From: Effrenium voratum
Lineage: Eukaryota; Sar; Dinophyceae; Suessiales; Symbiodiniaceae
NCBI GenBank assembly: GCA_963377175.1
Contig: CAUJNA010000580.1
Span: 87,001 to 151,000, forward strand
Length of the DNA: 64,000 nt
Direction of reading: 5' to 3'
Of this stretch, positions 58,761 to 64,000 are shown piece after piece. Every line of letters starts with the position of its first letter. Position 1 is the first letter of the stretch. Made by a program: the position numbers and the translations under genes. The notes beneath the pieces are model-generated. The model did not search any database, was not told where the DNA came from, and saw only the letters and a list, made by a program, of their open reading frames with translations.

Positions 58761-58799
58761 CACAGCATAAATATCAAAAACAAAAAAAACCGTTGGACA

Positions 58800-59205
58800 A
58801 CTAGATGCGCAAACGGACAGATTAGATAGCTGGAACGATAGATAGTCAGGGAGATGGCGAGACAAGCAGATAGATAGACGGATCGGTAGATGTACAGATG
58901 TGTAAATGCACAGCTGGGCAGATACATAGACAGATGGATAGGTACATACGCAGAAGTACAGGTAGGTGCATGGATGGATATATATATATATATATGTTCC
59001 AGGCCGTGGACCCCCCTGTGGGGGTGGGGTGGGTGGTGGGGTGGTGGGGTGGTGGGGTGGTGGGGTGGTGGGGTAGTGGGGTGGTGGGGTGGTTGGGTGG
59101 CTGGGGTGTGGTTCGGAGTTGGTTTAGGCTTGGTGGGTTGGTTTAGGGTTGGTTCAGGGTTGGTTTGCGGTGGGGTTGCAGGGTGGTTTGGTTTAGGGTA
59201 GGATG
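58800..59205. repeat. AGAT words, AT run, GGTGG array
   Basis: AGATAGA/AGACGGA words to 58975, (TA)n at 58980-58995, then GGGGTGGTGGGGTGGTGGGG from 59022 to 59110 and GGTTTAGG words to 59200. Confidence 0.85.
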
Positions 59206-59254
59206 TTGCGAGAGGTGTGGGGGTGTTGGTTCACGGGGTGAAAGGGGGAGTCTG

Positions 59255-59360
59255 GGACCGAAGCTGCAGGGCTCACACGGTACTGGACAGCATCCCCAGC
59301 ATTGCCAGCATCATCCCCAAGATGCGGATGATGCGGGGGAGTGGGACCATTGGGGGGGGG
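59255..59360 (+). CDS. weak exon-like island
   Basis: Plus frame reads CRAHTVLDSIPSIASIIPKM, RMMRGSGTIGG. Boundaries are unclear and it is embedded between simple repeats. Confidence 0.3.
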
Positions 59361-59387
59361 GGGGTACGTTGCCCAGGGACTGGTACA

Positions 59388-59480
59388 TATATATATATAT
59401 ATATATCGGTAGATGGGTCAGTAGGCAAATCAATAGGTCAGTAGGCAGGTAAATGGATAGGCAGGTAAATGGATAGGCAG
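59388..59480. repeat. AT run and GTAGGCAGGTAAATGGATAG repeats
   Basis: (TA)n at 59388-59406, then GGCAGGTAAATGGATA twice. Confidence 0.8.
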
Positions 59481-60233
59481 AGACGTGTGCAGATTGCCAC
59501 GGTAGCTTTGGGGAATTGATTTGCATTCGGGTTCCTGGCTTCTATTAGGGTTCGAGGGTGCCGTTTGTTGTTCCCTTTTAAAGGGAAACCAATAGGAGAC
59601 CCACCTTCTTTAGGGTCCCTCAAACGAGGCGTACCCCTTATCCTTTTGGAATCCCTGGTGTACAGGCGTCACATACGTTTGGCGTGTGCACGCGGGATCC
59701 TTCCCACAGCCTATTTATGGATGAACCAAAATGGAAGAACCAGGGGTCCCCGGTTTGTAAAGAACACTGGCTCGTGCTTTGAGTTGGAACATGGTGAAAA
59801 CAAGTTGGGTATCAGACCACCCTTCTTAACAGGGCTCGGGGTTTGGTCGTTCAAGCCGCAGGCATTACAGCCATGATTTGTTCGGTCAATTTTCGTAAGG
59901 GGACGGGAAAATGTGTTTTGCTTCCAGAGCCCCAGCAAGAAGACACACAGAAGTTCCAGCATAGAACTCTAGGGAACTATGAGGGTTCCACGGCCATATC
60001 AGCCTAAGGCCATGCCAAACCCAGTGGCTCCAGGCAAACCATGGTAGGTAACCAGGATTTCGGGGTGCCCACCGAAATGTTGGTTTTCCTTTTGGTTTAC
60101 CTTCCAAACAGCAAAAAACGGGTACCCTCAAAAAAAGACACACCCATGTAACACCTCCAGGCAACTGGAAGCACTGGGGTCTTGTCCTCTAGGCTCGGCT
60201 TCTCATGGGCCACTGGGCTTCCAAAGCCTTGGC
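59481..60233. other. spacer, no gene seen
   Basis: No supportable ORF or known repeat. Confidence 0.4.
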
Positions 60234-60239
60234 GTGATG

Positions 60240-60398
60240 CGGCCAGGTGCCTTTACCAAGCTCCACCAGTCCATGGGCACGCAGGAGTACAGCTGGTCCT
60301 TGCTGGTGCGCCGGACCGAAAAAACGTCGTCGAGAAGCAAACTGGGACCTGGTGTCTGTCGTTTTTGGCTCGCTGCTCTGTTGGAGGTGGTAGTATCT
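60240..60398 (+). CDS. exon-like island before a family-G repeat
   Basis: Reads RPGAFTKLHQSMGTQEYSWS, LLVRRTEKTSSRSKLGPGVC, RFWLAALLEVV in the most protein-like frame, after an in-frame GATGCGGCCAG acceptor-like site. A second frame is open too. Directly followed by family-G. Not recognised. Confidence 0.4.
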
Positions 60399-60496
60399 GG
60401 GGTAGACTTAGGATACATTTTACATTTTACCAGTGACTCAAAGTGAAGCAAACAGTGGCATATACATTCTATAACAGGGCCTAACTCTCATCATGG
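60399..60496 (+). mobile_element. family-G repeat (copy 3)
   Basis: GGGGTAGACTTAGGATACAT...CAGGGCCTAACTCTCATCATGG. Confidence 0.8.
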
Positions 60497-60539
60497 TTTA
60501 AAGGGAGGAGACCACCATGTTTGGGATCCCCGTTTTGTT

Positions 60540-60650
60540 TTGGCACACCTCCGACTCGCCGCGGTTCGCGAAGCGCGCATCATCTTGCAAAGCTCTGGAT
60601 GTGTGGTCCCCCTCTTCGAAGCCCCCTTGCATGGGTGAGAAAAGCGAAGC
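60540..60650 (+). CDS. weak exon-like island
   Basis: Reads HTSDSPRFAKRASSCKALDV, WSPSSKPPCMG on plus. The minus frame (60498-60695) is also open. Confidence 0.3.
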
Positions 60651-60769
60651 ACCTAAGGGTACTTCACAAATACATTCAGAATGCTGGAGTTCCAAACATA
60701 CTTAGATGCTCTAGTTCCATCGAGAGGGCCACTTTTGCCATCCAGAATACACGAGTTCCAGATGGTGTT

Positions 60770-60897
60770 TTGAAACTCACTTTGCCGGTGTTGTTATCGT
60801 GAACTTTCCTGGGGATTATCAAAGTGATTGGGGACTGTCTCCCTTTAGCCAACCACTTTGAACATGGCAAACTCATGGGGACGGTTTTGGATATATC
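60770..60897 (+). repeat. family-H repeat (copy 2)
   Basis: TTTTGAAACTCACTTTGCCGG...GGTTTTGGATATA, matching 51038-51165. No family-1 module follows here, so it marks an unoccupied site. Confidence 0.75.
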
Positions 60898-61265
60898 TGA
60901 TAGGTGACAAAATGGGAAGCAAGGTCTATAAGTCTCTCCAACAGCCATGGTGTCGGAAGACAGTTGTCACCACTACTGGACTTCAAGCTCTAAGCGCGTC
61001 GTTGTTGTCCAATACCTTTCCCCAAATAATACTTCCCAGACTCCCAGACAATGATTATTTGTTGACCTTTATGTTATTTTTTGTATGAGGAAGTTATTAA
61101 GTGGCAACAAGTGCGTTGACTTGTTTCGGACCTCAGGCAGGGAGAAATATGTTGGGGTCTGGGCGATACCGAGACCTGGCAGGGGATCACAGAACCCATG
61201 AAAAAGAATCACAGCATTCCTCAAGGGACGGGATGGAATCCACGGCAAGAAGGACGTTGATCATT
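60898..61265. other. spacer, no gene seen
   Basis: Nothing recognised. Confidence 0.4.
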
Positions 61266-61269
61266 TCTT

Positions 61270-61379
61270 GACTGCTATTGGGTTGGATCTTTAGACTTTA
61301 ACTTTTTTGGAAATCAAGGGGTTTTCCACTAAACCCCCAAAAGTTAAACTTTTTGCAGGGGGGTCAACAGCAACCAAGA
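61270..61379 (+). repeat. family-F dispersed module
   Basis: ATTGGGTTGGATCTTTAGAC...CCACTAAACCCCCAAAAG...TTTTTGCAGGGGGGTCAACAGCAACCAAG. Confidence 0.6.
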
Positions 61380-61546
61380 TTTTGTGAACAAAACAACTCG
61401 TCAAAGTTGACCTTTGGGTGTCACAGGTGGCTGGCCCAAGTATAATGTTGACCCGGATGAATAAACACATCCTATTGGGGGGGGGGGTCCGAAATTCAAG
61501 TGAGCAGCTTTTTATTTTTCTCAACATGTATATAGAAACCAAAACT

Positions 61547-61659
61547 TTGGTGCATTTTGCTTGGATGTTAGGACTCTAACTTTTTGCCAACTGATGGGTT
61601 TTCCGTATTAAACCACTAACAGTTAGTCACTTTTAGCATGGGGGCAGAAAGCAACCGAG
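61547..61659 (+). repeat. family-J introner-like module (copy 1)
   Basis: TTTGGTGCATTTTGCTTGG...CTAACTTTTTGCCAACTGATGGG...GGGGGCAGAAAGCAACCGAG. It is almost identical to 62059-62171. Confidence 0.75.
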
Positions 61660-62058
61660 AAAAGGCGAGGGAAATTGGCTTGGTGGCCGCGTAGCCTATT
61701 CCTCGGACCGCATAGCCTCGCGGGAGCCTCGTAGCCACTGGCAGAGGGAGCTGTCGATAATTGCCCGCGTAGCCTCCGCTTAGCCCCTTTGCTTTGAACT
61801 AAAAGCTTAGGTTGAAAGCTTGTCGTGTTGCGAAAGTGCTCAGGTGATGATCCACGACTAAGCCCAGGGGAACTTCCTAATCAACCAGGGTTTGAGTAAT
61901 CCGGGGCTAACATCAGTTGTTTCCAGTTGGGCCTTTTGCTTGCCGATCCGCTATTGTATAGATCTAAGGCGGAGGCCTATTTCCAAATTGCAAGGGACCA
62001 CTCCAAACCTTGTAATTTAATCCGAGTCAAGCATATTGCCCCAAACTCCCCTCAGAAC
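61660..62058. other. spacer with GCGTAGCC words
   Basis: CGCGTAGCCT and CGTAGCC recur four times in 61685-61780. No gene. Confidence 0.4.
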
Positions 62059-62171
62059 TTTGGTGCATTTTGCTTGGATGTTAGGACTTTAACTTTTTGC
62101 CAACTCATGGGTTTTCCGTATTAAACCACTAACAGTTAGTCACTTTTAGCATGGGGGCAGAAAGCAACCGA
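62059..62171 (+). repeat. family-J introner-like module (copy 2)
   Basis: Nearly identical to copy 1. Its CAACCGAG end directly precedes an exon-like island. Confidence 0.75.
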
Positions 62172-62362
62172 GAGAACTTCAGCCTTGTCGTTTGGATTTG
62201 TTCCTTCCACCGCGCCATCGTGCAACAGGCGTACATGATGCGCCCCGGCACCACCCTTTCGTCCGGCAGTGGTGGCAGTGGTGGCAGTGGTGGCAGCGGG
62301 GCCATCAAGGCTGGCCCCGAGTTCTTGGCAGATTCCTGCTCCATTGTGTACAGTGAGAGCGC
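62172..62362 (+). CDS. exon-like island with Gly-Gly-Ser linker
   Basis: After CAACCGAG: ENFSLVVWICSFHRAIVQQA, YMMRPGTTLSSGSGGSGGSG, GSGAIKAGPEFLADSCSIVY, ending near GAGAGCGCT/GTATAAG. Donor and acceptor are plausible and the acceptor is the end of a repeat module. Product not recognised. Confidence 0.5.
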
Positions 62363-64000
62363 TGTATAAGAAATCGGTTGGTCAAGGCCCAGGGGGACTG
62401 AATTTCTTAGCGTCCATTTTGTCTTTAAAAGAGCTGGTTTCTACCCCTCTGGAGCCAGGGGGACTGTATTTTGTGCGCCCTTTTTTTGTCAGGTACCCTT
62501 ATGTGGTGGTTTGGATTGGTGGCTTGGGGATTTGAATTCCTGGTTCGTGTTCGAGGTAACTGGAAAGCTACCCCGTAACTTCTAGACCACCAAACAAAGC
62601 CAAGCTATTGGAGATGCTGTTTTTGGATTGCACAGGAGCAAACAGAAGGATATTGGCAACAGGGACCCAATTTAAAACAGTGTTGAGAGTGACCCTGGAA
62701 CTTGGACACGCTACTTCGAGCGATTCCTTGGCACTGCCGAAGTAGTATCCCTCCAATGGACGCTGACCGGGACTTTGAAAGACTACTTCCCTTTTGGAGA
62801 ACCATTTGTCCACTCCCATGTTGGTTGGAAAGGGGATACATAAAAGCATAATAATGCCCGCAAAAGCACTGTCTTTAGCACTGCCGAACAGTTCACCAGC
62901 GCGTTGTCGAAAAGTCGATATAGTAAGGCCTATATCAACCTTCATAACCAGCTTGGTAGAACTAAGAGTCAATGGGTTTTGGACGCTGCTCAGGTGAACA
63001 ACTCACGTATGTTCAGGGAATGTGAAAGCAAGCAAACCGCAATGCGACACACGAGGAGCATTATCATGTCGGTATTTATGCTTGGGTCCAACTCACAAAT
63101 GACACGCACACAGACACAGACATACCATCGCCTTTGCATCTTTTCCGCGTGCAGGGAAAGCTTGCCAGTGCACGCTGCATTGACCCAACTGGCAAACATT
63201 GGCGAAGCCCGCAACACCGGCGAGTAAACAACTGATTGGATTCCTCAACTCGAACTGGCTGAAAGGGGAACCCAAAGGAAAACCTCCAATTTTGCTGTGG
63301 ACCATCTCTTTATGCGTCTTTGTGGCCATTTGGTAACGGATAGAATGGGGGGATTGAGCCCATTTTGGGCTTGTTTTTGTTCTAAGGATGTCACCTCCCA
63401 TGGTAGGGTTGGCACCCCCCATTTCCTAAATTGTGCATAAAAGAAAATGGGCCTGGTCAGGAAGGGTCCTAGGTTGGCCCCCATTTTCTAAAATTAGTTT
63501 TTTTTCAGTCTGGATTGGTTGACCCTCCCGTTGTCTTGACCCCGCGTTTTTGCGTGCATTAACAAAACACGCGAAGTACAGAACTACAAATGAGTTTTTG
63601 CTGATTGAGAGTCCAGGAGCCGAGACTCTTGAACCGAGTCACAACTTCATGTCCCGTTTTCCGTTCGCATGGTGAGGTTGGACCCCTGGACCCCCACATT
63701 TTCTAAATTGAGCATGTTTTATGAAGATGGGGTCGGCCCGCCGTCTTCTAATGAAAAATGGGGTTGGACCCCCCCCCCCTCCCAACACCAGACCCCTAAT
63801 TATCTTGGGGATTGTCCAGTGGACCCACAAAAAGTTTAAACACTCTTTGCAGAGGGGTCAACAGCAACCAAGCTTTCAGCGGGTGTACGCTTGGCGTGCA
63901 GTTTATCATTTTGGGGCAGCCATGCCTGAATTCTTCCCCAGAATGAGTTCCCCTTTTTTTTGGATTTTTTGGGGTTCCCTTTGTTTTCCACTAACCAGGC
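62363..64000. other. spacer with a local duplication
   Basis: 63410-63500 and 63675-63775 share the order CCCCCATTT.CTAAATTG.GCAT, AAAATGGG and GGTTGGCCCCC (diverged). 63790-63872 is a family-F module. No gene is supportable. Confidence 0.4.

Overview
This 64 kb window looks like nuclear DNA of a dinoflagellate. The signs are very low gene density, long microsatellites, GC-rich exon-like islands in AT/GT-rich spacer, many short (about 100-125 bp) terminal-inverted-repeat modules whose ends supply GT...AG splice sites (introner-like), and an 11-nt match inside an LTR to the 3' end of the dinoflagellate spliced leader. No rRNA or tRNA gene, CRISPR array or bacterial operon was seen. The assignment is an inference.

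The centrepiece is a complete, young LTR element at 5200-14413 (9.2 kb). Its two LTRs (384 and 383 bp) differ at only three places, start TGTGATT and end AATCACA, are flanked by a 5-bp AAAGG target duplication, and the 3' LTR is preceded by a G-rich polypurine tract. The 8.4-kb interior holds a cascade of six overlapping or closely spaced plus-strand ORFs. They end with a 1173-residue protein that has a CX2C-X10-CX2C zinc ribbon and a highly charged Arg/Asp tail. I find no reverse transcriptase, RNase H, integrase or protease. Spread through this interior, in coding and non-coding parts and in all reading frames, are about 45 short hairpins with different, self-complementary stems but nearly always the same tetraloop, G(A/T/G)TA. 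This dispersed GDUA hairpin array is the strongest candidate for an undescribed system. I suggest it is a genome-wide RNA recognition or packaging code in an element that is mobilised in trans or uses unrecognised machinery.

Layout: 1-5199, spacer with introner-like modules, a nested TIR element, a minus-strand gene fragment and a relic of the zinc-ribbon domain; 5200-14413, the LTR element; 14414-21700, introner families, a 0.9-kb tandem array, foldbacks, two exon-like islands and a CAGA/CATA microsatellite; 21736-27390, exon-like blocks of a probable plus-strand gene whose introns carry a 45-bp repeat and a 2.1-kb pyrimidine tract; 27500-28260, Gln-codon-rich DNA and a 12-bp minisatellite; 28260-42700, spacer with microsatellites, TIR modules and a few exon-like islands; 42840-50290, a compositionally distinct block bounded by similar composite repeats and rich in TGACTCA motifs; 50290-64000, more exon-like islands separated by introner-like modules, a 71-bp tandem array with a 100-N gap, and simple repeats.

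Only the LTR-element ORFs are long enough to be called genes with confidence. Host genes appear as isolated exon-like islands of 60-290 bp; complete gene models cannot be built here without transcript evidence.
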